Source of the DNA: Pseudomonas sp. Leaf58
GTDB taxonomy: Bacteria; Pseudomonadota; Gammaproteobacteria; Pseudomonadales; Pseudomonadaceae
Length of the DNA stretch: 64,000 nucleotides
Direction of reading: 5' to 3'
Assembly: GCF_003627215.1 (NCBI RefSeq)
Contig: NZ_CP032678.1
Location: 372,001-436,000, forward strand
Below, piece by piece: positions 16,727-26,446 of this stretch. Position 1 is the stretch's first letter, and the number at the start of each line of letters is the position of its first letter. The translations under genes were made by a program, and so were the position numbers. The notes under the pieces are model-generated. The model had not been told where the DNA came from. It saw only the letters and a list, made by a program, of their open reading frames with translations, and did no database searches.

Positions 16727-17272
16727 TTACGGGCCTGGCTCTTGATCTTGCACCTTAGACTCGAACTTGCAATTTGGCAGCAACCCAATTTCCTGCATGG
16801 CGACTACATAGCGAGCGAGCGCCTCGCGTTCTCCCGGCAGGTAGTCTTCCAAAAGACCACTTGCCAACCATTGCGTCAGCAAAGCGGCTGCCTCATCGCC
16901 AATCAACTCGCCCGGCTCGTTAGCCAAGGCCAGATATTCATCCCTAAGCTCTTCTGACAAGCTCAGGCCTTTTGCATCGGCGAGATAACCCTGTGTCCCC
17001 GGCAAGTGGCAAAACGCATGCACAAGCGCCCACAGCGGCTCCCCCAGGCCATTCTCGAACGCATGCTCATCGACCAGCACGCCGATAGGCAAATGGAGCG
17101 TTTCTGCCATGGTCAGGGCGAATAGATGGCAACGGCCATGGCGATAATGATCAACGGTGTGCGTTCCAAACACGGGGAAGTCGTCGACCACCTGGCAGAC
17201 ATTGTCGTCACGCGGGAGCAGATCGGTTTTGGACAGCTGCGGCTTGGTTGGATTTTGCTGCACTCTTGGCAT
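16727..17272 (-). CDS. Hypothetical protein with a Cys-His-Asp pattern
   Basis: 181 residues. HYRHGRCHLFALTMAE near residue 43 followed by LVHAFCHL and then YLADAKGL gives a Cys-His-Asp order seen in small papain/transglutaminase-like folds (G-x-C-H-x-F-A, then H, then D). Many such proteins occur in plasmid and phage accessory regions. Enzyme activity is inference. The ribosome binding site is unusually close to the start. Confidence 0.55.
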   Translation of the reverse strand: MPRVQQNPTKPQLSKTDLLPRDDNVCQVVDDFPVFGTHTVDHYRHGRCHLFALTMAETLHLPIGVLVDEHAFENGLGEPLWALVHAFCHLPGTQGYLADAKGLSLSEELRDEYLALANEPGELIGDEAAALLTQWLASGLLEDYLPGEREALARYVVAMQEIGLLPNCKFESKVQDQEPGP

Positions 17273-17334
17273 TTCCTGACTCCGGGTAGGGCGCAGAGGT
17301 GTGCGAGATGCAAAGCGATCGGAGCTGAGCCCGT

Positions 17335-17586
17335 TTAGCTGCGCATGAAATATTGGGCGAACATGCCAAAGAACCTGTTCAACTGAGCGGGTGTCATGGG
17401 TTTGTTCATCATGATGCGAAATTCAGCCTCATCAAGCAGGGCTTCGCTGGCCAGCTTGAGCCCGCGCTCCTCCAGGCAATCCATCGGGCAGCGCCGTCTG
17501 GGCCTGAAGGCCTTGATCAGGAGGTAGAGGCACAAGGCGTAGAGGAGCAGGTGGATCAGTAGCTGGAAAGTGGACTGCAGGCTCAT
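17335..17586 (-). CDS. Small membrane protein, 83 aa
   Basis: One N-terminal membrane helix (about 6-25), then RPRRRCPMDC, a basic segment that would keep the rest in the cytoplasm. AGGA lies 8 nt before the ATG and overlaps the end of the broken M41 peptidase gene, so the two are an operon. Confidence 0.6.
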   Translation of the reverse strand: MSLQSTFQLLIHLLLYALCLYLLIKAFRPRRRCPMDCLEERGLKLASEALLDEAEFRIMMNKPMTPAQLNRFFGMFAQYFMRS

Positions 17587-17589
17587 TGA

Positions 17590-18656
17590 TCAATCCTGAA
17601 TGGACTTGAATTTGGGAGATGCGGGGCAGCCGGCAACCGCGCCGACCTTGTCGAGAATCTCCACGAGATCCTGACCCGCCACCTTGCGATCGTGTTCAAG
17701 CTGGTCACTGAGCAGCTGAAGGATGTTCTCATTGGCTATCAGCAGTTCACGCACCAAGGCTTGCTGCGAGCGTTTGAGCTCGATCAGGGTCTTGTGGTTG
17801 TGGTCTTCCTGCCAGGTGTTCTGTGGTGCGTGGAAATAGATGAGATCATCATGGCCACTCAGGTATTTTTGGGCGAGGGTGTTCCAGTTGCGGTAATCAC
17901 TGGCACCGCCGAGGCTGATTTCGCCCAGCAACAGTCGTTCAGCCTCAATGCCCGCAAGGGCAACAGCATCTCCCATTCAACGTGGATTTTGCTGTCCAGG
18001 GCGTGGTTCCAGGCGGGCCCGGTGCAATAGCCCAGACTGCCACTGTCGTCGGTTTTTTTGCGCATCACGATTTCCATGCCCAGCGGGAGGTGGCGATGCA
18101 GGCCCAGCACCACGGCATGCCCGGCTTCATGCACGGCAATGATGCGTCGATCCAGGGCTGTCAGGGGCTGCGCGTGGCCTGCCACAGGAAGGCCAAACAG
18201 GCTTTGGGTGTGCGTGGCCAGTTTCTCGCCCAGTTTGCGCACATAGGCTGTACCGATGAAGCAGATCAGGCAGAGGGTAATTTCAGCGAGGTGTTGGTTG
18301 ATGAATTTGGACACCTCTGTCACATCACCCGCAATCAGTGGGCCAACCTGCAAGGCACCCGCGAACAGACCGACCAGTAGCGTTTGTTCAACGATCGCGC
18401 CGATTGAAGTATTTTGACCCCGGCCATTGCGAATCAGCGTGTTCCACATTTGCAGCCAGATCATACCCGGTAGCACCATGGGGGCGAAACTCTCGATCTT
18501 GAGTAAATGGATCAGGCTGGTCAGGGGGGCGAGCACCAGAAATGCCATGGTACCAATGGACAGCAGGGAGTCGAGTAGTGACTGCTTTATGGACTCAGGC
18601 TCAACCGGCTCAAGAACGATATGATCCTTCGAGTCATGGGGCGAGAGGGTGCTCAT
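17590..18656 (-). pseudogene. Membrane-bound M41 (FtsH-type) peptidase without AAA domain, frameshifted
   Basis: The first frame (18656 to about 17950) gives several membrane helices and, near residue 176, HEAGHAVVLGLH, the M41 zinc motif. The rest of the M41 domain continues in another frame from about 17976: AGIEAERLLLGEISLGGASDY, equivalent to the FtsH segment with the third zinc ligand. The two parts make one protein of about 350 residues with no Walker A/B or SRH of the AAA ATPase. Either a stand-alone M41 protease broken by an indel, or an assembly error at about 17950-17976. Confidence 0.75.
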
Positions 18657-18750
18657 TGGGTGTCCTTATGACAATTGGCAGCTATTTTCCATATGCCAAT
18701 ATACATAAAAAGCGCAGCAATAGCATCCCTGAGGGGGCAGTCGCTATTTA

Positions 18751-18767
18751 CCCCGGCGTTGCCGGGG
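18751..18767 (-). terminator. Hairpin after the 3' end of the large array
   Basis: CCCCGGC-GTT-GCCGGGG (18751-18767), right after the stop of the last array gene (18773). There is no T run, so termination strength is uncertain. Confidence 0.4.
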
Positions 18768-18772
18768 CTGCT

Positions 18773-19945
18773 TCACATGCCCAGGTCTTCCCCGAGGATG
18801 TCCTCGCGCAGACAGTCGAGCTGAAGGAGAACGCTTTTTGGGAAAGCGTCGGACAGCATAGCCAGCAAAGCCTGCTTTGCGTCCTTTTGCTTGATGCCAT
18901 TGGAATCTTTGGCGCCGTCGATCAGGGTGGTCATAATACGATTGACTGCCGCCGGATTTTGCAGGCTACCCGTCTCCGCGCCTGAGTCAGACGGCTTGTT
19001 TAAAAACCTGATGACAGCCGGCGCTATCAAGTAGATGTTGCTGCTCTTTGCAATCATGTTCCACTGTTCTTTTGGAAACTCAAGATTGGGGTAGCGATCA
19101 ACTAGGGTGAGAAGTGCGACGATTTCCTCGTTGCTCAGACCGACCTTGCCGCGCTGGATGGGGAAGAGCTGGTCGAGCTTGGAGCTCAGGCCTTTGTCAC
19201 CAAAGTACTGATGGGCGATATCAAGGTAGGCGGAATCCATCTGCCGGATATCAAATTTGGTGTTGTCGAATACTGTTTGCGCCAGGTCATCATGGCCTGC
19301 CGCGCATAGCGGCGGGATGATCGTCAATGTTTCGACCCAATGCCCTTGCACCGCCGCAGCGGCTTGGATGACCGGCATATGGTTTTGCAAAATGCGGTTC
19401 ATCTGCTCAGGCCACGGCGCCGAGATGGTGCTCATATGGTAGATGATCTCCTTCCCACCCATATCGTCCTGGCTGATATCAGGCATGGACAGGGCCGTCT
19501 CAAACAACTTCAGCGCAATATCTTGGCTCTTGGAAGACAGCGCCGTGCAATATTCGCCAACACAACCGGGTCGCGAATCTTCGAATAAGCACCACTGCAA
19601 GTTTTCAAGAATCTGGTTATCCAGGGCCTCCGTAATGCCCAAATGCGCCGCAAGATTCCGACCTGCAGCCACGAAGGGGATAGTGGCCAGCAGTACGTGC
19701 ATGTGATCAGGGGCAATGGTCGGAGCCCCGGTGTCGGGGTCGCGGCGATCAGAACGAAGGAAGCCGCTGAGAAGTTGCTGTCGTAAGTCAGTGATGGCTC
19801 TATTTAGCCCGTTGGCAGCCAGGTCTTTGAAAACGGCATTCAGTGCTTCCAGCGGTGCAAGACAGGCTTGAAAGCCACTGTCTTCACAGGTTTCGATCAA
19901 TGCACTGCCTTGATTTCGCATTTGCACAGCGAGCAACATATCCAT
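18773..19945 (-). CDS. Tail-motif protein (ends LGEDLGM), 390 aa
   Basis: Last gene of the 25-kb array. Mostly helical, no catalytic motif seen. The C-terminus EDILGEDLGM is nearly the same as that of the next gene upstream (EDILGEDLGL), although the bodies of the two proteins are not obviously similar. Starts 3 bp after the upstream gene's stop. Confidence 0.75.
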   Translation of the reverse strand: MDMLLAVQMRNQGSALIETCEDSGFQACLAPLEALNAVFKDLAANGLNRAITDLRQQLLSGFLRSDRRDPDTGAPTIAPDHMHVLLATIPFVAAGRNLAAHLGITEALDNQILENLQWCLFEDSRPGCVGEYCTALSSKSQDIALKLFETALSMPDISQDDMGGKEIIYHMSTISAPWPEQMNRILQNHMPVIQAAAAVQGHWVETLTIIPPLCAAGHDDLAQTVFDNTKFDIRQMDSAYLDIAHQYFGDKGLSSKLDQLFPIQRGKVGLSNEEIVALLTLVDRYPNLEFPKEQWNMIAKSSNIYLIAPAVIRFLNKPSDSGAETGSLQNPAAVNRIMTTLIDGAKDSNGIKQKDAKQALLAMLSDAFPKSVLLQLDCLREDILGEDLGM

Positions 19946-19947
19946 TG

Positions 19948-21114
19948 TTACAGGCCCAGGTCTTCGCCGAGGATGTCCTCAGCATGGTGTTCAATACCCT
20001 TCATGAACTGGCGAAGCGCCGGCACTTGCTTAATATTGGCAAGCCATTGTGGCCGATGCTCCAACACGAAGCTGAGTGTGGTTTTCAGGTGGTCTTCATT
20101 CACGGTGTCCTTGTAGTTGACCACGGCAGTTTCCATCCAGCCAATCATCGAGCTGCTTGCTTTTGACGTGGTCAGGTGCAGATCATCAAATTTCACCAGC
20201 GGCGCCTTCGACGCAAGGAAATGCATCACCAGCAAGCCGGTGTGCTGCACATGGTCATCGTGGGTGAACGGCGTGTGTTTGATCTTTTCCACCAAGGGGG
20301 TCAAGTTCATGCCCGTGCGCTTTTCAATCTCCAACAGCGCCGTATGCTTCAGGGTGTTCGATTTCGGGAAGCATTTGAGCAGCATGACTTGCGCGGCATC
20401 AGGGTAGCCATGCTCATGCAACGCAATAGCCTCCTCAACACGAGGCAGGTCAAAGGAAGTGCTGGTGCGCTCCACCGCAGGGATGAACTCCTTCAACACC
20501 AGCCCCAGGTCGTGATGGATCTCAATATCCAGCTGCTCTTTCAGTCCGCCGTAATAGGCGGCGATGGCGTAGGCCACGTTCTCGGGCGGAAAGACCTGCG
20601 GGCAGCTTTTGGACACATCGGCCAGGAAGCGGATGAACCCCAGGGCTGGCTCGCCATGGCCTTTGCCCTGCGCGGCGATGTCCCGGCAGATGCCGCAAGC
20701 GTCCTGCTTGAGCGTGTAGTGTTCGAACACGTTGGCACTGTCCGTGTAGGTCTGCAGGGCCCTGAGCAGTGATCGCGGTGAGCCGCTGATGTAAAACCGC
20801 AGTGCGCTATGGTCAGGAACAGGCAGGTGCATGGCTAAGCTTTCCTGTAGCTCGCTCCAATCCTCGGGCGAAAATACGAAAGCCGCGCTAAACCCGGCCT
20901 CCAGGTAAAGTCGCTGAGCCTGCTGAGTCGCTTGCTTGACCACGCCATCAAACCCCTTGCTGCGCGCAGGGGCGAGCAGGGCGCCAATGTTGTGCGTCAG
21001 CCGAATGGCCTGGTCAACGGAGGAGCCTTCACTGGTGCAGACATGAATCAGGCTAGAGAAGGCGTTCATGACCCTTTCGTGGGTCACAATTGCGGAATGC
21101 GGTTTATGGGGCAT
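19948..21114 (-). CDS. Tail-motif protein (ends LGEDLGL), 388 aa
   Basis: ATG 21114 has GAGGA 8 nt upstream, better than the in-frame start at 21147. Helical protein; a His-rich stretch (KHTPFTHDDHVQHTG) lies near residue 293. No known domain. Confidence 0.75.
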   Translation of the reverse strand: MPHKPHSAIVTHERVMNAFSSLIHVCTSEGSSVDQAIRLTHNIGALLAPARSKGFDGVVKQATQQAQRLYLEAGFSAAFVFSPEDWSELQESLAMHLPVPDHSALRFYISGSPRSLLRALQTYTDSANVFEHYTLKQDACGICRDIAAQGKGHGEPALGFIRFLADVSKSCPQVFPPENVAYAIAAYYGGLKEQLDIEIHHDLGLVLKEFIPAVERTSTSFDLPRVEEAIALHEHGYPDAAQVMLLKCFPKSNTLKHTALLEIEKRTGMNLTPLVEKIKHTPFTHDDHVQHTGLLVMHFLASKAPLVKFDDLHLTTSKASSSMIGWMETAVVNYKDTVNEDHLKTTLSFVLEHRPQWLANIKQVPALRQFMKGIEHHAEDILGEDLGL

Positions 21115-21163
21115 GGCAAGATCCTCGATATATCCCCAGTGTACCACCAGCCATCATGGCCAA

Positions 21164-22102
21164 TTAAAGCCCTAAATCATTTTCCAGGTTCGCTTGAACA
21201 TCCAGCTCAAGCCCCTTGGCCTGATATTGCTCCTGAACCCAGGCCATCAGCCCCTGGCCACCTAGGTGTGGCAAAGCCCCCTGGCCACGGATTTCCCAGA
21301 GGATTCGGCTTTCTGCGCCCTTGGTTAGCCACGTTATTTGGCGCGTGACGGGGTTTCGAGTGGCCTGCGGAAACCGTGCATGGACAATCGCCGCGCCCGC
21401 CGCTTGAATGGTGCAAGCGATCGATTTGAACTCAAGTGACCCACCGCGCAGGAGCAAGCGATTGGACTCTTCGAAGAGTTGCAATACGACATCCAGTGCA
21501 CCTTCCAAGGTGCTGGCGCCGCCGCGCAGCCCCTCACGGTCGAGCCACTTGAGCATGTCGACATGATCGCCAAATTTGTTCATTGCTTGGACTTGGCCAA
21601 GCTCCTGCGTGTGGTGGATGACCTCGAACTGTATTGGGCCCGCCAGGCCAGGGGCCAGGGAGAATGGCTCAACCTTCTGGTTTGGCAAAACAAAAGCCCC
21701 TGCCACATCGGCGACAAAAAGCGCGAAAGATGGATATTCGGTCACTGCGCTAATCAGTCGATCGAAAGCTTCCTCTTCCTCCGGATGCTGCTGCAACTCG
21801 GAGATCAACTCGTTCAAGGGGATCTGGGCGCCGCGCAGACTGGCCTCGATTTGCGCATCGCACAGGCGATTGAGCTGTTTCGCCAGGTGCGAAAACTGCA
21901 ACTCATCCCCGAGCTCCAGGCGCATGTGATCGCCCAGCCATTGGAGGCCAGTCGGGATAGAGCCATCTAGGTACAGGGCGGGCAAGTAGCAGTCGTCTGC
22001 CGGGGAAGGTGTGCGCAATTCCTCCTTAAGCTTCAACCAGAAGAAAATGTCCAAGCGACTGTCGAGCAGTTTCAACACCTGTTTCTCTCGCGACTGGCTC
22101 AT
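21164..22102 (-). CDS. Tail-motif protein (ends LENDLGL), 312 aa
   Basis: Start ATG 22102 overlaps the upstream stop (ATGA). N-terminal half helical, C-terminal half more beta-rich than in other array proteins (LEFKSIACTIQAAGAAIVHA). DLGL is encoded gat-tta-ggg-ctt here, unlike its neighbours. Confidence 0.75.
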   Translation of the reverse strand: MSQSREKQVLKLLDSRLDIFFWLKLKEELRTPSPADDCYLPALYLDGSIPTGLQWLGDHMRLELGDELQFSHLAKQLNRLCDAQIEASLRGAQIPLNELISELQQHPEEEEAFDRLISAVTEYPSFALFVADVAGAFVLPNQKVEPFSLAPGLAGPIQFEVIHHTQELGQVQAMNKFGDHVDMLKWLDREGLRGGASTLEGALDVVLQLFEESNRLLLRGGSLEFKSIACTIQAAGAAIVHARFPQATRNPVTRQITWLTKGAESRILWEIRGQGALPHLGGQGLMAWVQEQYQAKGLELDVQANLENDLGL

Positions 22103-22761
22103 GGCTGCATCCACGGCTCATCATCGAGCTCATCGTCGAATTCAGGGCCATCATGGAGCGCGACCAGGTTGTTGAGCATGAACTCGGCAGTGACACCAAA
22201 TGCCGGCAGGACGGCGTCGACTGCCTCCTGGTTGACCTCTCCCAGCGCGATCAGCTCGGGCAGGGTGGTTTTGCGCAATGAAACCGGGAGTCCCAGCATG
22301 GTGCCTTTGAAATGGTTGAGGACATCCTGCTGGGTACGCACCCCGTTAGCATCGAGTAGCAGATCACCCGTCGCATCGGCGAGCATGCTGTGCAATGGCG
22401 CGTCGTGCTGGTCGACGACCAGGATCAGGCTGTCAGGCGCCTGCAGATAACCGGCCAGCGCGACGGCGAAGGTGCAGTGGTGCTGGTGAGCGTATTTGAG
22501 GGTCAGGGAGGCAAGTTGGCCATATCGCTCAGGCTCGCTCGACAACAGGTCATACAGCACCGTGCTGTCCTCCAGCCCCTCGTAGAAGGGAATGATCTCG
22601 CCCGACATGAAGGCATCAGCAAACTGCCGGGCAAATACCTCAGCACCTTCCGGAACTGGAGGTAGCGGTGCGCGCAAAGCGTTGGTGAGCCGATGGAGGG
22701 TCAACTCGTCTTCTGCCGGCGCCGCGCTTAAATTTGTGGTGCCCGTAGTTAGGTGTTTCAC
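22099..22761 (-). CDS. Hypothetical protein inside the array, no tail motif, 220 aa
   Basis: GTG 22761 with AAGGAG 7 nt upstream is preferred to the TTG at 22821. It ends in an acidic stretch (EFDDELDDEPWMQP) instead of the tail motif. Apart from the radical SAM gene it is the only intact gene in the 18.8-43.5 kb block without the tail. Translationally coupled to the next gene. Confidence 0.7.
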   Translation of the reverse strand: MKHLTTGTTNLSAAPAEDELTLHRLTNALRAPLPPVPEGAEVFARQFADAFMSGEIIPFYEGLEDSTVLYDLLSSEPERYGQLASLTLKYAHQHHCTFAVALAGYLQAPDSLILVVDQHDAPLHSMLADATGDLLLDANGVRTQQDVLNHFKGTMLGLPVSLRKTTLPELIALGEVNQEAVDAVLPAFGVTAEFMLNNLVALHDGPEFDDELDDEPWMQP

Positions 22762-22856
22762 AAGTTCAGCTCCTTGAAAGGCCGTCCTGGCGACCCCTTT
22801 AAACGAATGCTCAGTGTGCAATACTCGGGGCTAGCTGTCGATCGAGCTGCGTAGTC

Positions 22857-24107
22857 CTAAAGCCCCAGATCCAGGCACAGCTTCTCTTCCCTGACGCTCT
22901 CCATTTCCATGTAGGATTCAGGGAGGCCTTGTTTGATCAAGCGCTTGATCAGGTACTGATCCTTGGCCATGAATATCGAGAGTAAGTCCTGCCGTTTGTT
23001 GCGCGCCGTTTCGGTTATCCCCACCGATTTCAGCAGTTGGATCAGCTGCTGTTCGTAGAGAAAGCGACCCTCCGCGTTGGAGAATTTGCGCTGAATCAAC
23101 CAGGGGAGCTCAATGTCCGAGAGATCGATCTGCAGCGCGTCCTTGTCCAGGAAATAGGAGGCGGACATTCTCCACTGTTCCTCAGCGTCCTCATTCAGCG
23201 AGGCGCGAATGAATGACTCGGGAATTTCCACGCCCAGATGGTCAAGGTCGTGGTACTTGCGCTCAGGCAGCTGGTGCTTGCGGTGCAGTACGCGCTGACC
23301 AACTTCCAGGGCAATTTGGCCAAAACCCGAATTTTTCATCGCGATCAGCAATTTTGGCTCCGGGGTGTTGTACCCCATGCTCAGCATCGGCAAAATCGTT
23401 TCGAAGGACTTCTCGTTGGCCTTGATGAATTTTTCCATGCCCGGATACAGGTATTGGGAGGTATAGGCCTGAGACTCAATGATCAATTGCCAGACGAAAT
23501 CCGTCTTGACCATCGTGTAGGCACTGTCGATCGGTGTCGCGCTGCCCCAGGCTCTGAACGCAATGTCCATGGCCTGGAACGCTTGCTTCTTCGAAAAATT
23601 GATCGCCATGGATCTCAGTTGCTCTGCACTGAAGACCTCTTGACGCAAGAATCGTTGGAGTAGTTTAACGTCCAGTGCCTCAGGCGTTTCTTTGTGCCAG
23701 CTCACGTAGTACTCGGCTGTAAAGGGCAGCCGGCGTTCCATGATGGGAAGTGCGTACACGGTGTCTTTCTGGAAAATGGGGTGGCGTTCGACGGCCTTGT
23801 AGGCCATGGACAACATCTGACGCTGGAAATATTCTCCCTGACCTTTTGCATGATGCTCCAAAACGTAGCAGATGTCTTCTACGCAGTTCTCGAAGTTTTC
23901 ACAGATGTTCTTGAACGTCGCGAATTCGTGTTCATGGAGAGCCTCCCATGACGGTTCTTTGTCGCCAAACTCATGGCTGCGCAAGTCCTCTTCGAAGCCC
24001 ATGTGAAAACAATCGACAATACGCTGCAAATCTTGCTCGATTCGCTTGAATCTCCACATCATCAACTGATGGGCATCATGCTCGTTCAAAAAGTCTGGCG
24101 TTTTCAC
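22857..24107 (-). CDS. Tail-motif protein (ends LCLDLGL), 416 aa
   Basis: The best start is GTG 24107, which overlaps the upstream stop as GTGA. Its ribosome binding site (GGGAGA) lies in the codons of the upstream gene's LLGDLGL tail. A long upstream extension overlapping the previous gene is therefore rejected. Helical throughout, with several Trp/Phe-rich helices. Function unknown. Confidence 0.75.
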   Translation of the reverse strand: MKTPDFLNEHDAHQLMMWRFKRIEQDLQRIVDCFHMGFEEDLRSHEFGDKEPSWEALHEHEFATFKNICENFENCVEDICYVLEHHAKGQGEYFQRQMLSMAYKAVERHPIFQKDTVYALPIMERRLPFTAEYYVSWHKETPEALDVKLLQRFLRQEVFSAEQLRSMAINFSKKQAFQAMDIAFRAWGSATPIDSAYTMVKTDFVWQLIIESQAYTSQYLYPGMEKFIKANEKSFETILPMLSMGYNTPEPKLLIAMKNSGFGQIALEVGQRVLHRKHQLPERKYHDLDHLGVEIPESFIRASLNEDAEEQWRMSASYFLDKDALQIDLSDIELPWLIQRKFSNAEGRFLYEQQLIQLLKSVGITETARNKRQDLLSIFMAKDQYLIKRLIKQGLPESYMEMESVREEKLCLDLGL

Positions 24108-25303
24108 AGGCCGAGGTCTCCCAGCAATTGCTCTTCGCTCAAGGCCGCGCTGTGCCGCCAGTAGGGCGACTTTTTCAGCGTTTTGGCCATGTGCTCCTTC
24201 GCTCCGCGAACCGTTGCACACAGCTCGTCCAGGAAGGCCCCCGTGCGGACAAGGACGTGCTCATCCTCGGGGACATTCAGAAGCAACGCCACGCTGATGC
24301 GGTCGACATCGGCAGAGGTGAAATAACTGGCGTTGATGTGCATGTCGAAGTTTGCCCTCACAAGGCTGTAATCCAGCAAGTTGAGATTCATGTATGTCAA
24401 TGGGTAATTCTCACCGGCCAACTCGCAATGTACTTGCTCCAGGAGCGCCTGATCAACCACAAAACCCTCGTCTTCCAGCATGCGGATCAGATCAGTCCCC
24501 TGATAGTCCTTGATCCATTCAATGCACAGGCACGTGGCGAGCTTGTCCAGACCGTTTCGGTACAAAGACCCGATAAAGTTCATGTCGTGGATGGAGGGTG
24601 CCTGTTTGGCGGTTGGACGCAAGGCCACCAACTGGTCTTGGTATTGCGCCAGCAGCTTGAAGTAGGGGTTGCCCATATTCATTTCTTCGGGGAACAGGGT
24701 CACGTAATGCCTGATAATCGTATCGGCAAACGCGGGTACATGCGGTACTGTCCGGGCTGCGCTCTTTACACCCGCTTGCCGCTGGGTTTCTAACTCGGCA
24801 AAGTAATCCAGCAGGTGCTCTGCCACCATCGCAAAAGCCTCAGCCCCCAAATTTTCTGACATCATTTTCGTGTATGAGCCCAGGTCGCCAGGCTGACAGA
24901 GCTCCAGGGGTGCAGTTTTCACAAAGCTCTGTGCGATGCGCATGCCGGTTTCAGCGGGCAGTCGGTTGGTGGACGGCAGGATTTCCAGCGGCATGGGGAA
25001 GTGATTCAATAAATGCTTAATGATGAAGGGTCTTGCATCCGGGTCGGCGGAACTGACCAAGGAGATATTCCCCTTGAGGAGCTTGGTCACACGCTCGTGG
25101 ATCAGCAGTGAGCCCGACAGGGCAGGGTGTTTCAGCGCTTGCGCCAGATCCTGGAAAAATACAGGCACATCCGCCTCGAATTCCACCTGCTCAGCCTCGC
25201 TACGGCGAGCCATGAGATAGCAGCTGATCTTGGTTTGCCGATCATCAAGCTCATGAAGCAGGTTGGCAATGTCAGCAGGGGTAAGCATGTCAGGAAGCTG
25301 CAT
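24104..25303 (-). CDS. Tail-motif protein (ends LLGDLGL), 399 aa
   Basis: Helical protein beginning MQLPDMLTPADIANLLHELD. No domain recognised. The 4-bp overlap with the next gene and the 64-bp gap upstream place it in the array operon. Confidence 0.75.
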   Translation of the reverse strand: MQLPDMLTPADIANLLHELDDRQTKISCYLMARRSEAEQVEFEADVPVFFQDLAQALKHPALSGSLLIHERVTKLLKGNISLVSSADPDARPFIIKHLLNHFPMPLEILPSTNRLPAETGMRIAQSFVKTAPLELCQPGDLGSYTKMMSENLGAEAFAMVAEHLLDYFAELETQRQAGVKSAARTVPHVPAFADTIIRHYVTLFPEEMNMGNPYFKLLAQYQDQLVALRPTAKQAPSIHDMNFIGSLYRNGLDKLATCLCIEWIKDYQGTDLIRMLEDEGFVVDQALLEQVHCELAGENYPLTYMNLNLLDYSLVRANFDMHINASYFTSADVDRISVALLLNVPEDEHVLVRTGAFLDELCATVRGAKEHMAKTLKKSPYWRHSAALSEEQLLGDLGL

Positions 25304-25367
25304 GGAGAAGGCTCGTTCCGAAGTGGGATAGCTTCAGGATACCTGGGGAGTTAACTCAGGAGGTAGC

Positions 25368-26444
25368 CTACAGTCCCAAATCCACCTCAAGCAGCGCGGT
25401 CATACAGATGGAGCTCTCTTTCAACCATTCTTGCGGGTAACGTCGCACGATTGCTACGGTAACCTTTTCGGATTGATGAGTCAGAAATGCATCAAGGAAT
25501 GTCCCCACGCGGGCGCGCAACCCGTTGTCTTCACGGATGTAACCCGCTTCTACGGCAAATATAAGGGAATCCATCATCGGCTCCCACGCTTGCTGCATGG
25601 CGGGCCTAGTAGCGACTTCTAACAGCGCATCCAGATGGCAGTTGCGCAGCAGACAATAGCTGACTTTCGCATCCAGTGATGCACCCTCTGTTGAAAACAG
25701 ATCATTGACGGACAACCGGAAGGAGCACTGCAGCTTGAAGTCATAATAAAGCAAATCGCTGCCTCGGGCCTGCAGGGAGAAATCGGAAAAATCCAGGGTG
25801 ACTCCCGCTGCCTTCATGTCCACCATCTCGCGAAAACTCCACTGCGCCCCAAAATGACTGTTCATCAGTGGCATAATTTGCTTCTGATGGTCGCCCCTGG
25901 TCAGCCAGGCAAGCACAGGTTCGGACAACTGTTCTGGTGCCGCCCTCATGGCCCACATTATCAGCGAGGGAAGCGCATCCGGATTGTATTTGAAGATTTC
26001 GCTCATCAGTGCGCACAAAAGCGGGGCATCACCCTGTTTGATGAGCAGCTTCCCCAAGGCAATCGCTCGGGAGGACACCGAATCTTTGGGATCAAAAGCG
26101 ACGGCCTGGTGTGTGGCAACGTTGTCGATCAGTGTCCCCCGCAAGTCCGTTGCTTCATGCAGGCGCATCAGGTCATAAACCCTGGCTAGGCTGACCGGAA
26201 AATTCTCGGCCAGCAGCTGAACAAATGGGGCGGAATCGGCTTCGGCGATAATCCCGTCAATTTTCTCGCTAATCGGAGTGAAAGCTGCATAGCGTCCACG
26301 CAGGGCGCATTCATGCATGAACTGATGAAGGGCATGCACCGCCTTCTCTGCGCTCAGCAAATCGTCATCTGCCGAGCACTCGGCCAGGCATTCGGCGAGG
26401 TACAGAATGTGATTGCTGTGGTTCTGGATGTGGTCGAATTGCAT
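25368..26444 (-). CDS. Tail-motif protein (ends LEVDLGL), 358 aa
   Basis: Starts 2 bp after the upstream stop. Helical, with MHECALRGRYAAFTPISEKI near residue 48, which resembles a segment of the neighbouring 26447 protein (IECMLYGDITAIVEHRTALL). This suggests the two are distant paralogues in the N-terminal third as well as at the tail. Confidence 0.75.
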   Translation of the reverse strand: MQFDHIQNHSNHILYLAECLAECSADDDLLSAEKAVHALHQFMHECALRGRYAAFTPISEKIDGIIAEADSAPFVQLLAENFPVSLARVYDLMRLHEATDLRGTLIDNVATHQAVAFDPKDSVSSRAIALGKLLIKQGDAPLLCALMSEIFKYNPDALPSLIMWAMRAAPEQLSEPVLAWLTRGDHQKQIMPLMNSHFGAQWSFREMVDMKAAGVTLDFSDFSLQARGSDLLYYDFKLQCSFRLSVNDLFSTEGASLDAKVSYCLLRNCHLDALLEVATRPAMQQAWEPMMDSLIFAVEAGYIREDNGLRARVGTFLDAFLTHQSEKVTVAIVRRYPQEWLKESSICMTALLEVDLGL

Positions 26445-26446
26445 GG

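Noticed and set aside
22099..22761. Whether this protein also carries the tag
   Set aside because: It ends EPWMQP; no DLGL-like codons precede its stop in any frame.
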